A stretch of 64,000 bases of DNA from Candidatus Polarisedimenticolia bacterium (GCA_036004685.1 DASYRE010000048.1:1-64000), one strand, 5' to 3'. Numbered from the stretch's first letter, positions 7,692 to 17,661 are shown. Translations and numbers: made by a program. The notes: generated from the letters alone by a model not told the origin.

Positions 7692-8247
7692 AATCGTCCC
7701 GCCGGTTCTTCAGCCAGGCCTCTTCATTGTGGCCGGGATCGACCGGATGCTCCTCGCCGTAGCTGATCGTCTCGATGCGAGACCCGTCGATGCCGGCCTT
7801 GACCAGATAGCTCTTGGCGGCGGTGGCCCGGCGCTCGCCCAGCGCCAGGTTGTATTCGACCGTGCCGCGATCGTCGCAGTTCCCTTCGATCCGGACGCGG
7901 TACTTCGAGTTGGTCTTGAGCCACTGGGCGTTCTTGCGGAGCTGCTCGAGCGCTTCCGAGCTGAGATCCGACTTGTTGAATTCGAAATAGATCGTGCCGA
8001 GGACTTTCTGCGCGTTCAGTTTCCTGAGGGCCTCGTCCTGCTCGTCGAGGGAGGAGGGAGTCTCCGCCGTCTCCTGGAACCCGCTCTCGCTCGGAACGTC
8101 CGTGGCGGGGGCGGGCTTCTCGCCGACGCCCGGCGCCGTGGTCTGCGCGGGTTCCGGCGGCGGCTTCTTCGGGCAGCCGACCACGAGCACCATGAGGGGG
8201 AGGATCAGCAGGCTGACGAGCAGTCTGGATATCCGATTCGGCATCAT
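7675..8247 (-). CDS. pal: Peptidoglycan-associated lipoprotein Pal
   Basis: 190 residues from the ATG at 8247, chosen because GGTGGAGG precedes it and because it gives a clean signal peptide ending in lipobox VVGC (Cys near residue 24). A Pro/Ala-rich linker is followed by an OmpA-type peptidoglycan-binding domain: IYFEFNKSDL, then RIEGNCDDRGTVEYNLALGERRA. Anchored in the outer membrane, it binds peptidoglycan and TolB. A longer frame extends upstream to 8343 but lacks a signal sequence at its start. Its own extended -10 promoter lies upstream at 8358-8366. Confidence 0.95.
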   Translation of the reverse strand: MMPNRISRLLVSLLILPLMVLVVGCPKKPPPEPAQTTAPGVGEKPAPATDVPSESGFQETAETPSSLDEQDEALRKLNAQKVLGTIYFEFNKSDLSSEALEQLRKNAQWLKTNSKYRVRIEGNCDDRGTVEYNLALGERRATAAKSYLVKAGIDGSRIETISYGEEHPVDPGHNEEAWLKNRRDDFVVIR

Positions 8248-8357
8248 TTCCCTCCACCAGAACCCATTAGTCAGATGAGCATTCCAGAAGAACCGGGACT
8301 CCTCCGGAAAGCCGCTACGGGACCTGCCGACGAATCCGAGCACTTCGAAGGGGCGGA

Positions 8358-8366
8358 ATTATAGCA
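8358..8366 (-). promoter_or_regulatory. Extended -10 promoter for pal-cpoB-rpsT
   Basis: On the minus strand, TGC is followed by TATAAT (8363-8358), a perfect -10 box with the TGN extension that can replace a good -35 element. It sits in the 159-bp tolB-pal gap, so pal, cpoB and rpsT may be expressed separately from tolQRAB. Confidence 0.6.
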
Positions 8367-8406
8367 CAGGGAAATCCTCGGACCTGCACCGCCCGCCCGG
8401 CGCGCT

Positions 8407-9702
8407 TCAGCGGGACCAATCCGGGTTGAAGCTGTTCCCGCCCCGCGTGATCCGGCGCTGGTTCTGGCCGTCGGAATCCATCTCGTAGATGTCGTAATTG
8501 CCGGCGCGATCCGACGAGAAGACGAGATGCCGGCCGTCGGGGGACCAGCGGGGATCTTCGTTGTTCCCGGGGCCGGAAGTGAGGCGGGTGCTCTTCTGGC
8601 TCGCCAGATCTCGGACGAAGATGTCGAAGTGCCCCTCGACCCGGGAGGCGTAGGCGATCCTGTCTCCCTTCGACGACCATGACGGCAGATCGTTCCAGTT
8701 CCCCTCGTAGGTCAGGCGCCGGACGTTCGTACCCTCGGCATCCATCAGATAGAGTTGCGGGGAGCCGCTGCGATCCGACACGAACACGATCTCCCGTCCG
8801 TTGGGCGACCAGCAGGGGGAGGTGTCCAAGGCGGGGTTGTTCGTCAGGCGGACGAGGCTGCCGCTGGAGACGGTGAGGATGAATATCTCGGCGTTGCCGT
8901 TCCGGCTTCCCGAGAAGGCGAGCCGCGTTCCGTCCGGCGACCAGTCGGGAGCCAGGTTCAGCTCCCCTTGTTGCGGGAAAGCCTTGCGCAGATCCCCCTT
9001 CGCGGAAAGGATGACGAGTTCGGGCCTGCCCGAGCGGTAGGAGAGAAAGGCGATCTGATTCCCGTCGGGGGACCAGGCGGGATTCAGATTCAAGCTGCCG
9101 TTGCCGGTGAGCTTCTTGATCCGATCCCCGTCATAGTCCATGACGAAGATCTCCTTCCCCTTTCCGACCTGCGAGACGAAGACGATCCGGGTATGGAAGA
9201 CTCCCACCTGCCCCGTGTACTGCTTGACGATCTCGTCGGCGAGACGGTGGGCGATGTTGCTGGCCTGCTCCATATCGCCGCGGAACCGCCGGCCCATCAT
9301 GAGCTGCTCCTGGCGGTTGTCGTAGAGGCGCCCGTCGACGACGAGCTTGGCGCCCTCGGAGGAGACCTTGCCGAGGACGAGAGACTCCGCGCCGACTCCG
9401 AGCCAGTCCTTGTGCATGACGCGCTTTTCCGAATACCCCGAGACGTAGGAAAGGGACTTCTTGTTCACCAGCTCGAAGTAGCCGGAGAATTCGAGATCAT
9501 CCCAGAGCGTGTCCGAGACGAGCCGCGCCGCCTTTTCCAGCGGCGGCGAGGCATCGGCCCGAAAAGACGGCACGGCGATGGGAATCTTGCGGGCCGCCGA
9601 TTCGGAGATCTTAATGGTCACATCGTTTTTTTGCGGAACCGCCGGGCCCGACGACGTAAGAAAAACGAAAAGCACGATGGCGCCGATCTGAAATCGTTTC
9701 AA
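8407..9702 (-). CDS. tolB: Tol-Pal system beta-propeller protein TolB
   Basis: 431 residues. A Sec signal peptide (about 1-24) precedes the TolB N-terminal domain (about 30-170, VPSFRADASPPLE) and a C-terminal six-bladed beta-propeller whose WD40-like blades repeat WSPDGNQIAF, WSPDGTRLAF, WSPNGREIVF and WSPDGRHLVF. Periplasmic; exchanges partners between Pal and TolA/colicins. It lies 28 bases after the TonB/TolA-like gene and ends the tolQ-tolR-tolA-tolB part of the operon. Confidence 0.95.
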   Translation of the reverse strand: MKRFQIGAIVLFVFLTSSGPAVPQKNDVTIKISESAARKIPIAVPSFRADASPPLEKAARLVSDTLWDDLEFSGYFELVNKKSLSYVSGYSEKRVMHKDWLGVGAESLVLGKVSSEGAKLVVDGRLYDNRQEQLMMGRRFRGDMEQASNIAHRLADEIVKQYTGQVGVFHTRIVFVSQVGKGKEIFVMDYDGDRIKKLTGNGSLNLNPAWSPDGNQIAFLSYRSGRPELVILSAKGDLRKAFPQQGELNLAPDWSPDGTRLAFSGSRNGNAEIFILTVSSGSLVRLTNNPALDTSPCWSPNGREIVFVSDRSGSPQLYLMDAEGTNVRRLTYEGNWNDLPSWSSKGDRIAYASRVEGHFDIFVRDLASQKSTRLTSGPGNNEDPRWSPDGRHLVFSSDRAGNYDIYEMDSDGQNQRRITRGGNSFNPDWSR

Positions 9703-9730
9703 CCGAAATTCCTCCGCTGAGTGCCGCGCT

Positions 9731-10600
9731 TCAATCGGGCGTCACTTCGAATACGAAAACCAACCCCAAGTCGTCCTTAGTCCACTGGAACGGGAGCGGG
9801 GGCAGGGGATTGGAGGCCTGGACCGCCCGGAGCGCGGTTCGGTCCACGGCAGCATCGCCGCTGGGTTCCACGATTTCGATGTCGGCGAGGGTGCCATCTT
9901 TCAGGACGCGGAAATGGATCTTGGTGGCGAGCGTTCGATCCAGGTCGGGTCTCACCGGGCGGGCCCAATTCCGCCTCAGGATCGCGGTCATGTTCGACAG
10001 ATACCAGCCGTACTGGAAGCTCGGGTCGTCCAGCATTCCCGTGCCCCCCGCCCCCCCCGGCCCCGTCGCGCCGGGAATCCCGGGGCCGCCGCCGGCGGAT
10101 GCCGAGCCGCCGGTGGGAGCGGTTCCCGCCGACTTCTCATCCCCCGTTCCCTCCCGGGCCGAGCCGGTGGACTTGGCCGGCTTGGCGAGCTCGGGCGCCG
10201 TGGCCCGCGGGGTGGGCGCGGGCTTTTCCTTCTTTTCGACTTTCTCGATCTTTGGCTTGGGTGGCTCCTTCTTGGGGGCCGGCTTCGGCTTGGGAAGAGC
10301 GGCTTGCGGCTTTTCGGGGATCTTCACGGCCGGCTCCGGCCGCGCGGGGGCCCGGGCGGGGGCCGCGGCCGGGGCGCTGGACCGGGGCCCTTCCGCTGGC
10401 GGGCCCGGATCGCCCGCCGGCAGGGACACCAGGTCGACCGTGTAGACCTCGGGGAACTTGATCTTCGGCTGGAAGAACCGCGGGGCGAAAAGGATCGCCG
10501 CGAACGTCGCGGCGTGCAGGACCACCGAGAATCCACTCATCGTGATCCAGTGGCCGAGCTCGCTCCGGGGAGCGCGGACCGTCACGCGGATGGCGCTCAT
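9731..10600 (-). CDS. TolA/TonB-family energy transducer
   Basis: 289 residues. A short cytoplasmic N-terminus, one membrane anchor (about 20-42) and a long Pro/Ala/Lys-rich periplasmic spacer (about 60-180) lead to a TonB-type C-terminal domain (about 195-285, YGWYLSNMTAILRRNW, then KIHFRVLKDGTLADIEIV). It transmits proton-motive force from TolQR to the outer membrane. Its position between tolR and tolB makes TolA the functional assignment, although the C-terminal domain reads as TonB. The ATG overlaps the tolR stop by four bases. Confidence 0.88.
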   Translation of the reverse strand: MSAIRVTVRAPRSELGHWITMSGFSVVLHAATFAAILFAPRFFQPKIKFPEVYTVDLVSLPAGDPGPPAEGPRSSAPAAAPARAPARPEPAVKIPEKPQAALPKPKPAPKKEPPKPKIEKVEKKEKPAPTPRATAPELAKPAKSTGSAREGTGDEKSAGTAPTGGSASAGGGPGIPGATGPGGAGGTGMLDDPSFQYGWYLSNMTAILRRNWARPVRPDLDRTLATKIHFRVLKDGTLADIEIVEPSGDAAVDRTALRAVQASNPLPPLPFQWTKDDLGLVFVFEVTPD

Positions 10601-11040
10601 TTCCGGCTCCGCGGCGGCGCGGTGCCCTCGGTGACCATGCCGACCTTCTCGATGCCGGCCTTCTTGATCACGTCCATCACCGTCATGACGCGCCCGTAGG
10701 GAACCTCACGGTCCGCCCGCAGGAAGACGAAGTCGACTCCGCTCGCCTTGGAGAGCTTCTCGAGGCGCTCGCCGATCAAGTTGAGGTTGACCACCTGGTC
10801 GTTCAGGTAGATGCGCTGGTCCCGCGCGACCGTGACGACCAGGCGCTGCTCCTGCGTGTCGGTGGACGATTCGACGCGGGGGAGGCGCACGTCGACCCCG
10901 CGCTGCATCATCGGCGCGGTCACCATGAAGATGATCAGCAGGACCAGGATGACGTCGACCAGGGGGGTGACGTTGATTTCGGAAAGCGCCCCAGCGCGGC
11001 GCCGCCGGCCTCCCGAGGGGGCGCCGGAAGAAAAAGCCAC
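10597..11040 (-). CDS. tolR: TolR/ExbD proton-channel subunit
   Basis: 147 residues. One N-terminal membrane helix carries the essential aspartate of the family (INVTPLVDVILVLLIIFMV, Asp near residue 28), followed by a periplasmic domain with ERLVVTVARDQRIYLNDQ-like strands. Works with TolQ as the motor for outer-membrane constriction at division. One base separates it from tolQ and it overlaps tolA, as in a coupled operon. Confidence 0.94.
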   Translation of the reverse strand: MAFSSGAPSGGRRRRAGALSEINVTPLVDVILVLLIIFMVTAPMMQRGVDVRLPRVESSTDTQEQRLVVTVARDQRIYLNDQVVNLNLIGERLEKLSKASGVDFVFLRADREVPYGRVMTVMDVIKKAGIEKVGMVTEGTAPPRSRK

Positions 11041-11041
11041 G

Positions 11042-11830
11042 CTAGAGCCTCCTCTTGCCCGTTTCGACCGCGCCGGGGGAGGCCGCCCCTTCGAGATGCT
11101 GCTCCGCGATGGCGGTGAACCGCATGGTGAAGTCCTCCATGGCCGCGTCGATCTTCCTCAGGCGTCCCAAGAAGTAGTTGTAGCCGATCACCGCGGGAAT
11201 GGCCGCGGCGAGGCCGGCGGCCGTGGTGATCAGCGCCTCGGAGATGCCGGGAGCGACCGCGCCCAGACTGGCGGAGCCCTGGATGCCGATCTTCTGGAAC
11301 GCGTTCATGATTCCCCAGACGGTGCCGAAGAGGCCGACGAACGGGGTGACGCTTCCGGTCGTCGCCAGCACGGGCAGCATGGCTTCGAACCGCTCGTTCT
11401 CGGCGAGGGCGGCACGATCGAGCACGCGCCGGATCCTCTCCAGCTTCCGCGTCGTCTGAAACTCGCTGATCGGCGGGGGAGATCCGGCGTAACGGCGGTC
11501 CTCGGAGCCCAGGACCTGGGCGGTCAGCTCGCGGAACCCCGTCTTGAAAAGGGAAACCAGCGGGCTCGCCTGGTAGCGATCGCATCGATCCCGCAGATCG
11601 GCGAGACGGGAAGCCTCCATGGCCTCCAGGAACGACCGGCTCTGGGCCAGAGCCTTTCGATAGACGCGATAGCGCTCGATCATCACCGCCCAGGACAGGA
11701 AGGAGAAGCCGAGCAGGACGACGAGGACCGCCTTGGCGACCAGGCCCGAAGCCGCAATCATGTGGAGCATGTCGCCCTGGAAGCCTTGGAGGACGACCGA
11801 CGCGGGCAACGCGAGGCTCGATGCGATCAA
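11042..11830 (-). CDS. tolQ: TolQ/ExbB proton-channel subunit
   Basis: 262 residues from the TTG at 11830, chosen because GGAGG lies seven bases upstream and the protein then begins just before the first membrane helix. A longer frame reaching 11953 would include the promoter. Three membrane spans (about 25-48, 150-175, 190-215) carry the MotA/ExbB signature LFGTVWGIMNAF and the GLAAAIPAVIGYN region. First gene of the tol operon. Confidence 0.93.
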   Translation of the reverse strand: MIASSLALPASVVLQGFQGDMLHMIAASGLVAKAVLVVLLGFSFLSWAVMIERYRVYRKALAQSRSFLEAMEASRLADLRDRCDRYQASPLVSLFKTGFRELTAQVLGSEDRRYAGSPPPISEFQTTRKLERIRRVLDRAALAENERFEAMLPVLATTGSVTPFVGLFGTVWGIMNAFQKIGIQGSASLGAVAPGISEALITTAAGLAAAIPAVIGYNYFLGRLRKIDAAMEDFTMRFTAIAEQHLEGAASPGAVETGKRRL

Positions 11831-11929
11831 GGGTTCCCTCCGTGAAGGCGCAGGGCGAAGAATGAAGTCTTGCGGGGCGGGCGCCGACCGGGAGGAGCCC
11901 GCGCGAGGAATTTCTCGTCGACCTCCGAA

Positions 11930-11958
11930 AAAGTACCATAGGGGGATCCCCAAGTCAA
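11930..11958 (-). promoter_or_regulatory. Sigma-70-type promoter of the tol operon
   Basis: On the minus strand, TTGACT (11958-11953), a 17-base spacer and TACTTT (11935-11930). It is placed about 100 bases before the tolQ start. The -10 match is moderate. Confidence 0.5.
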
Positions 11959-11996
11959 ACTCCGTGTATCTTAACGGGATAGAGGCGGCAAGGCCC

Positions 11997-12026
11997 TTGA
12001 CTTTCGCGCCGGCCGGGTGCTACCAT
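11997..12026 (+). promoter_or_regulatory. Sigma-70-type promoter of recN
   Basis: TTGACT (11997-12002), an 18-base spacer and TACCAT (12021-12026), 43 bases before the recN ATG and divergent from the tol promoter. I saw no LexA-type palindrome next to it. Confidence 0.45.
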
Positions 12027-12068
12027 TCGCCCGCGATAGCCGATCCCTCCCCTGCCGCCGCGTGATGG

Positions 12069-13772
12069 ATGATCAGATACCTCAGGATTCGTAACCTGGC
12101 CATCATCCGCGAAATCTCATTCGAAATCTCTCCGGGCTTCACGGTCATCACCGGCGAGACCGGAGCGGGCAAATCGATTCTCGTCGACTCGCTCGCCCTG
12201 CTGATGGGGGAGCGCTGCGGCGCCGATCGCATCCGCGCCGGCGAAGAATCGGCCTCGGCGGAGGCCGTGTTCGACGTTTCCCGGCAGGAAGCGCTCCGCC
12301 CCTTCCTGGAGGAGCGCGGCTGGGAGCCGGAGGAGGGGGAGATGATCCTGCGCCGCGAGATTCAATCAGGGGGCAAGAGCCGCTCCTTCGTCGGCTCGCG
12401 CCTGGCATCGCTCGCCGATCTGAAGAGTCTCGGCGAGCGCCTCGTCGACCTTCACGGTCAGCACGATCACCAGACGCTGCTCCGGACGGCGGAGCAGCTG
12501 CCGCTGCTGGACCGCTTCTGCGATCATGGCGCCGCGCTCGGGGAGATTCGGGCGCCGTGGGAGGAGATCCGACGCCTGCGGGCGCGACTCGAGACCCTCC
12601 GGCAGGATCGGCTGGAGCTCGCCCGGCGCGTGGAGATGCTGAGGTTCCAGGCGGAGGAGATCGATCGGGCGGCGGTCGTGCCCGGCGAGATCGAAAGGCT
12701 CAAGCGCGAGAGAGGGCTCGTCCGGAACCAGGAAAAGATCCGGCAGCTGGCGCTGACGGCGCTCGACCGGCTCTACGAGGGGGAAGGCGCCGCCCTGCCA
12801 GGCCTGGACGGGGCGCTTTCCTCGGCGCGGGAGCTGGCCCGGCTCGATCCGGAGATGGCGGGCGCGCTGGGGCGGGCCGAGGAGGCCCGCCCGGCGCTTG
12901 CGGAGCTCGCCCAGGCCCTGCGGGAGGCGGGGCGGGAGCGCGAGTCGGATCCCTCACGGCTGGAAGCGATTGAATCCCGCCTCGCATCGCTCGAGTCCCT
13001 CGCCCGCAAGTACGGATCGGACGAAGCCGCGATTCTCGAATTCGGAAAACGCGCCAAGGATGAGCTCGAGGAGCTGCTCTCCCCGGAAGGCTCGGAGGAG
13101 GGACTCGAAAGGAAGCTGGCGGAGGCCGCGGCCGATTTCGCGGCCCGCGCCGCCGCCCTCTCGAGCGGCCGGCGGCGCGGCGGGCGCCTCCTGGAAAAGG
13201 AGGTGAAGCGCCAGCTTTCCGAGCTGGGGATGGAGGGGACGGAGTTTCGGGTCGACTCGGAGATCACCCCCGATCCCGGCAGCCCGGTGCTGCGGGACGG
13301 CGAAGCCGTGAGATTCGATTCCGCCGGCTACGACCGCGTCGATTTCCGGATCAGCACCAACCCCGGCGAGCCGCCGCGGCCGCTGGCGCGCGTCGCCTCG
13401 GGCGGGGAGCTCTCGAGGATCATGCTCGCCGTGCATCTGGTGCTGCGCGGCGCCGCGGACGAGACGGTGCGGGTCTTCGACGAGGTGGATGCCGGAATCG
13501 GGGGACGCGTCGCCGAGGCGGTGGGGCGCAAGCTCCGGAAGCTGTCGCAGGGCGGGCAGGTCCTGTGCGTCACTCATCTTCCGCAGATTGCCTCCATGGC
13601 CGATCATCACCTCGTGGTCAGCAAGAAGGTGATTCAGGGCCGGACCGAGGTGCGTGTGGACGAGCTGGACCGGAAAGGGTCGGTGCGCGAGGTGGCCAGG
13701 ATGCTCGGGGGGGAGCGCATATCGGATCTGACCCTTCGGCACGCGGAGGAGATGGTCGCCCGCGGCCGATGA
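12069..13772 (+). CDS. recN: DNA repair protein RecN
   Basis: 567 residues. SMC-like ATPase of double-strand-break repair. Walker A GETGAGKS lies near residues 30-37 and is followed by SILVDSLALLMGERCGADRIR, a RecN hallmark. A coiled-coil middle (about 155-360) separates it from the signature VASGGELSRIMLAVH and Walker B VFDEVDAGIGG. Length is normal for the family. The next gene, coaD, begins 28 bases downstream. Confidence 0.96.
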   Translation: MIRYLRIRNLAIIREISFEISPGFTVITGETGAGKSILVDSLALLMGERCGADRIRAGEESASAEAVFDVSRQEALRPFLEERGWEPEEGEMILRREIQSGGKSRSFVGSRLASLADLKSLGERLVDLHGQHDHQTLLRTAEQLPLLDRFCDHGAALGEIRAPWEEIRRLRARLETLRQDRLELARRVEMLRFQAEEIDRAAVVPGEIERLKRERGLVRNQEKIRQLALTALDRLYEGEGAALPGLDGALSSARELARLDPEMAGALGRAEEARPALAELAQALREAGRERESDPSRLEAIESRLASLESLARKYGSDEAAILEFGKRAKDELEELLSPEGSEEGLERKLAEAAADFAARAAALSSGRRRGGRLLEKEVKRQLSELGMEGTEFRVDSEITPDPGSPVLRDGEAVRFDSAGYDRVDFRISTNPGEPPRPLARVASGGELSRIMLAVHLVLRGAADETVRVFDEVDAGIGGRVAEAVGRKLRKLSQGGQVLCVTHLPQIASMADHHLVVSKKVIQGRTEVRVDELDRKGSVREVARMLGGERISDLTLRHAEEMVARGR

Positions 13773-13800
13773 AGGCGCGATTCCGGAAGGAGAGAAGGCG

Positions 13801-14337
13801 TTGAAGATCCTGGCGGTCTATCCCGGCTCCTTCGATCCGCTCACCAACGGCCACCTCGACATCATCATGAGGGGGAGCCGTCTTTTCCACGAGATCGTCG
13901 TGGCCATCCTGCGGAACCCGGAGAAGAAAGCGATGTTCAGCCTTCAGGAGCGGCAGCGCGTCCTGTCGCACGCCACCGCCGGCCTCGCCAACGTCAAGGT
14001 CGACAGCTTCCAGGGTCTCCTGGTTGATTACGCGCGCCGCCGGGGCGCCCGCGTCATCGTCCGGGGCCTGCGCGCCCTCTCCGATTTCGAATACGAGTAT
14101 CAGATGGCGCTCATGAACCGGCGGCTCGACTCGGAAATCGAGACGGTCTTCATGATGCCGAACGAAGCCTATTCCTACCTCTCCTCCCGTCTCGTGAAGG
14201 AGGTGGTGGGGCTCGGAGGAAGCGTCTCGGGGCTCGTGCCCCCCGACGTCGAGCGCCGGCTGGGGTTAAGATTCGGCAACGGCCCCAGGACCTCCGGGAA
14301 GCGGGCGCGGCGGCCGCGGCGGGGAGGAAGACGATGA
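13801..14337 (+). CDS. coaD: Phosphopantetheine adenylyltransferase
   Basis: 178 residues. Transfers AMP from ATP to 4'-phosphopantetheine in coenzyme A synthesis. Shows the nucleotidyltransferase motif YPGSFDPLTNGH, RGLRALSDFEYE, and the C-terminal SSRLVKEVVGLGG. The start is TTG with AGGAGAGAAGG upstream. The C-terminus carries an extra Arg/Gly-rich tail (about 155-178) beyond the usual 160-residue length. It overlaps the next gene by four bases. Confidence 0.96.
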   Translation: MKILAVYPGSFDPLTNGHLDIIMRGSRLFHEIVVAILRNPEKKAMFSLQERQRVLSHATAGLANVKVDSFQGLLVDYARRRGARVIVRGLRALSDFEYEYQMALMNRRLDSEIETVFMMPNEAYSYLSSRLVKEVVGLGGSVSGLVPPDVERRLGLRFGNGPRTSGKRARRPRRGGRR

Positions 14338-15533
14338 AGCTGTCCCGGCGGGTGCTCGAGCTGACTTCTTCCGCCACGTTGCAGGCGAAGGCCGATGCGG
14401 AGAAGGTGCGCCGCGAGGGAATCGACGTGGTCGACTTCGGGCCGGGCGAGCCCGACTTCCACACGCCCGAGATCATCAAGGAGGCGGCCAAGCGCGCGCT
14501 GGACGAGGACTTCACCCACTACACCGAAACCGCCGGGATCGCCGGCCTGCGGGAGGCGCTGGCGGGGCGCTACCGGCGCGACTACGGGACCGACTACCGC
14601 GCCGAAGAGGTCTTCGTGGGGTGCGGCGCGAAGAACGTCCTGTATCTGATCGCCCAGGCGGCCTTCAACCCGGGGGACCGCGTCGCCATGTTCGCGCCTC
14701 ACTGGGTCTCCTTCCCGGACCAGGTCCGTCTCGCCGGGGCCGAGCCGGTGGTCCTCTCCACGCGGGAAGAGGACGACTTCATTCCCCGGTGCGCGGCGCT
14801 GGAGGCGGAGTTGAGGAAGGCCCCGATCCGGGCGCTGATTCTGAATTCTCCCTGCAATCCCACCGGGGCGGCGCTTCCCGCCGACGAGCTGGCCCGGTTC
14901 GCGGCGCTGGCGGCGCGGCACGACTTCCTCCTGATCTCGGATGAAACGTATGAATTCTTCTATTATGGGGCCGGCCGGTTCGGCTCCTTCGCCGCCCTGG
15001 CGTCCGAGGTGCGCGGCCAGCTCGTCCTGGTGAGCTCCTTCTCGAAGAGCTACGCGATGACAGGATGGCGCGTGGGCTACGCGCTCGGCCCGCAGCCGCT
15101 GATTGCCGCGATCACCAAAATCCAGTCCCACGACGCGACCCACACCGCCTCTTTCTCCATGAAGGGCGCCCTGGCGGCGCTCGACGCGCCCCGGTCGATT
15201 CTCGATTCGATGCGGGAGGAGTATCGGCGCCGGCGGGATCTCATGGTGCGGGGGCTGCGGGAAGTGGAGGGGATTGCCTGCCGGGAGCCGGCGGGGGCGT
15301 TCTACGTCTTCCCGAACGTCACCGGATTGATGTCGCGATTCGGATGCCGCGATTCCTCCCGGCTCGCCCGCGGACTGCTGCTGGGCCCCGGGATCGCGAC
15401 CGTCGCCGGCTCGGCGTTCGGGTGCGACGGTCATCTGAGACTCTCCTACGCCACGTCGCCCGAGCGGATCCGCGAAGGGCTCAGGCGCCTGCGGGAGTGC
15501 CGGGAACTGCCGGCGGCGGCGACATCGGAATGA
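14334..15533 (+). CDS. Aspartate aminotransferase-like PLP enzyme (class I)
   Basis: 399 residues, fold type I aminotransferase. Visible landmarks: VDFGPGEPDFHTP near the N-terminus, NSPCNPTGAALP, SDETYEFF, and the PLP-lysine motif SSFSKSYAMTGWRVGY near residue 235. Closest to bacterial aspartate/prephenate aminotransferases of the 1beta group; substrate not determinable from motifs alone. The ATG overlaps the coaD stop and its TGA overlaps the nfeD ATG, so the cluster is translationally coupled. Confidence 0.92.
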   Translation: MKLSRRVLELTSSATLQAKADAEKVRREGIDVVDFGPGEPDFHTPEIIKEAAKRALDEDFTHYTETAGIAGLREALAGRYRRDYGTDYRAEEVFVGCGAKNVLYLIAQAAFNPGDRVAMFAPHWVSFPDQVRLAGAEPVVLSTREEDDFIPRCAALEAELRKAPIRALILNSPCNPTGAALPADELARFAALAARHDFLLISDETYEFFYYGAGRFGSFAALASEVRGQLVLVSSFSKSYAMTGWRVGYALGPQPLIAAITKIQSHDATHTASFSMKGALAALDAPRSILDSMREEYRRRRDLMVRGLREVEGIACREPAGAFYVFPNVTGLMSRFGCRDSSRLARGLLLGPGIATVAGSAFGCDGHLRLSYATSPERIREGLRRLRECRELPAAATSE

Positions 15534-16882
15534 GAGCGACGCGCCGGACATCGCGCCGAGGGCCGGGAAGCGCGCGGCGCTTCGTCCTGGCATGCGCGGT
15601 CCTGGGGCTCGCCGCCCTCGGCTTCGCCGCCGCGGCACCGCGCCCCGGCCGGAACCTGGTTCTTTCGCTCGACATCTCCGACGCCATCCAGCCGATCACC
15701 GCCCAGTACGTCGTCGAGTCGCTGCGCCAGGGGGAGCGGCAGTCTTGCAGCCTCGTGATCCTGAACCTCGAGACTCCCGGTGGTTACCTCTCCAGCACCG
15801 AAGTCATCGTCAAGGCGATCACCTCCTCGAAAGTTCCAGTGGCCGTCTTCGTCTCGGGGAGCCAGGCCGCCTCGGCGGGCTTCTTCATCACGATCGCCTC
15901 CGACGTGGCGGCGATGGCGCCCGGGACCCGCTTCGGCGCCTCCCACCCCGTGACCGCCCTCGGCTCCGGCAAGGACAAGGGAAAGGAGGCCGACACGCTG
16001 AGCCAGAAGGCCGAGAACGACGCAGCGGCCTGGGTTCGCTCGCTGGCGGAGAACCGCGGACGGAACGTGTCGGCCGCAGAAGACGCCGTGAGGCTCAGCC
16101 GCTCCTTCACCGAGAAGGAGGCGCTGAAGAGCGGCCTGATCGATCTGGTGGTTCCCGACGAGGAGGCGCTCCTTCGGGCCCTTGACGGCCGGATCGTGCG
16201 CCGGTTCGACGGACGCCGCGAGACGCTCCGTCTCGAGGGCGCGAAGGTCAAGCGTCTCTCGATGTCCGGCAGGGAGAAGTTCCTCTCCTGGATCGCCAAT
16301 CCCGCCATCCTGTTTTTCCTGCTCGCCCTGGGGGCCGTGGGCCTCTACGTCGAGTTCACCCATCCCGGAATGATCTTCCCCGGCGTCGTGGGGGCGGTGG
16401 CGCTCCTGTGTTTCGCCTACGCGACTTCAATCATCCCGATCAATTACGCGGGCCTTCTCCTTATCGTCCTCGGCATCGTCCTGTTCCTCCTCGAGATCAA
16501 GGTGACGAGCTACGGGATGCTCACGATCGGCGGGGCCGCCTGTCTCCTCCTCGGGGGGCTCATGCTCTTCCGGACCCGCGGCGCGGAGGGGATCGACCTG
16601 CCGCTGTGGACGGTCGGGTCCCTCAGCCTCTCGGCGGCCGTGATCATCGCGTTCCTGACCCATCGGGTGATCTGGGCCCACGGGCAGAAGGTGACCACCG
16701 GGGAGGAGGGGCTGGTGGGGGAGGAAGGGGAGGCCCTCACCGACCTCGATCCGGAAGGACGCGTGTTCGTCCACGGAGAATACTGGAGCGCGCGCAGTCG
16801 GTCGCCGATCCGCAAAGGATCCCGGGTGAAGGTCTTGGGCGTTCAGGGTATGATGCTCGACGTCGAGGAGCGTCGGGGCTGA
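15530..16882 (+). CDS. NfeD1-type membrane serine protease
   Basis: 450 residues. A signal/anchor segment (about 17-38) precedes a ClpP-like protease domain with Gly-rich [12 protein letters not shown], nucleophile Ser in [11 protein letters not shown], and a Lys-containing loop ([14 protein letters not shown]) matching the Ser-Lys dyad of Pyrococcus PH1510. Four to five membrane spans (about 255-365) follow, then a C-terminal soluble NfeD OB domain (about 375-450). In PH1510 the partner stomatin is the known substrate, and here a slipin gene follows 23 bases later. The start overlaps the previous stop (ATGA). Confidence 0.93.
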   Translation: MRATRRTSRRGPGSARRFVLACAVLGLAALGFAAAAPRPGRNLVLSLDISDAIQPITAQYVVESLRQGERQSCSLVILNLETPGGYLSSTEVIVKAITSSKVPVAVFVSGSQAASAGFFITIASDVAAMAPGTRFGASHPVTALGSGKDKGKEADTLSQKAENDAAAWVRSLAENRGRNVSAAEDAVRLSRSFTEKEALKSGLIDLVVPDEEALLRALDGRIVRRFDGRRETLRLEGAKVKRLSMSGREKFLSWIANPAILFFLLALGAVGLYVEFTHPGMIFPGVVGAVALLCFAYATSIIPINYAGLLLIVLGIVLFLLEIKVTSYGMLTIGGAACLLLGGLMLFRTRGAEGIDLPLWTVGSLSLSAAVIIAFLTHRVIWAHGQKVTTGEEGLVGEEGEALTDLDPEGRVFVHGEYWSARSRSPIRKGSRVKVLGVQGMMLDVEERRG

Positions 16883-16905
16883 TCGCCGGCACAATAGGAG
16901 GAAGC

Positions 16906-17661
16906 ATGGGGGGGCCGGGTTCGTTTCCGTTTCTCGTGGTGTTCGTGATCATCGCCCTTTACGTGGCGAGCTCCATCAAGATACTCAACGAATACGAGCG
17001 GGCCGTGGTGTTCCGGCTGGGGAGGCTCCATCCCACGCCGAAGGGGCCGGGGATCATCCTGGTCTTCACCTTCATCGACAAGATGATGCGCGTCTCGCTC
17101 CGGACGATCGTCCACGACGTTCCGCCGCAGGACGTGATCACCCGGGACAACGTCTCGGTCAAGGTGAACGCCGTCATCTACTACCGCGTGATCGATCCGC
17201 GGCGAGCGGTCGTGGAGGTGGAGCAATACCACTACGCCACCTCGCAGCTCGCCCAGACCACCTTGCGATCGGTGCTCGGCCAGGTCGAGCTGGACGACCT
17301 CCTCAGCCAGCGCGAAAAGCTGAACCACGAGCTGCAGACGATCCTCGACAAGCACACCGATCCCTGGGGCGTCAAGGTCTCCATGGTGGAGGTGAAGCAC
17401 GTCGATCTTCCCACCGAGATGCAGCGCGCCATCGCCAAGCAGGCGGAGGCCGAGCGCGAGAAGCGCGCCAAGGTGATCCACGCCGACGGCGAGCTGGCGG
17501 CTTCCAGAGCCTTGGCGGAGGCGGCTCAGATCATCTCCGAGAATCCGACGACGCTCCAGCTCCGGTATCTGCAGACGCTCACCGAGATCGCCACGGAAAA
17601 GAACTCCACCATCGTCTTCCCGATTCCGATCGACACGCTGACCGCCCTGATGAAGCGTTGA
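16906..17661 (+). CDS. SPFH/stomatin-family slipin
   Basis: 251 residues. One N-terminal membrane helix (about 5-24), then the SPFH domain ([41 protein letters not shown]) and a coiled-coil tail (about 165-210). Scaffold of membrane microdomains. AGGAGG precedes the ATG. It pairs with the NfeD protease upstream as in many prokaryotes. The C-terminus ends in a hydrophobic-polar [14 protein letters not shown], the kind of region cut by NfeD proteases. Its TGA overlaps the next ATG. Confidence 0.94.
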   Translation: MGGPGSFPFLVVFVIIALYVASSIKILNEYERAVVFRLGRLHPTPKGPGIILVFTFIDKMMRVSLRTIVHDVPPQDVITRDNVSVKVNAVIYYRVIDPRRAVVEVEQYHYATSQLAQTTLRSVLGQVELDDLLSQREKLNHELQTILDKHTDPWGVKVSMVEVKHVDLPTEMQRAIAKQAEAEREKRAKVIHADGELAASRALAEAAQIISENPTTLQLRYLQTLTEIATEKNSTIVFPIPIDTLTALMKR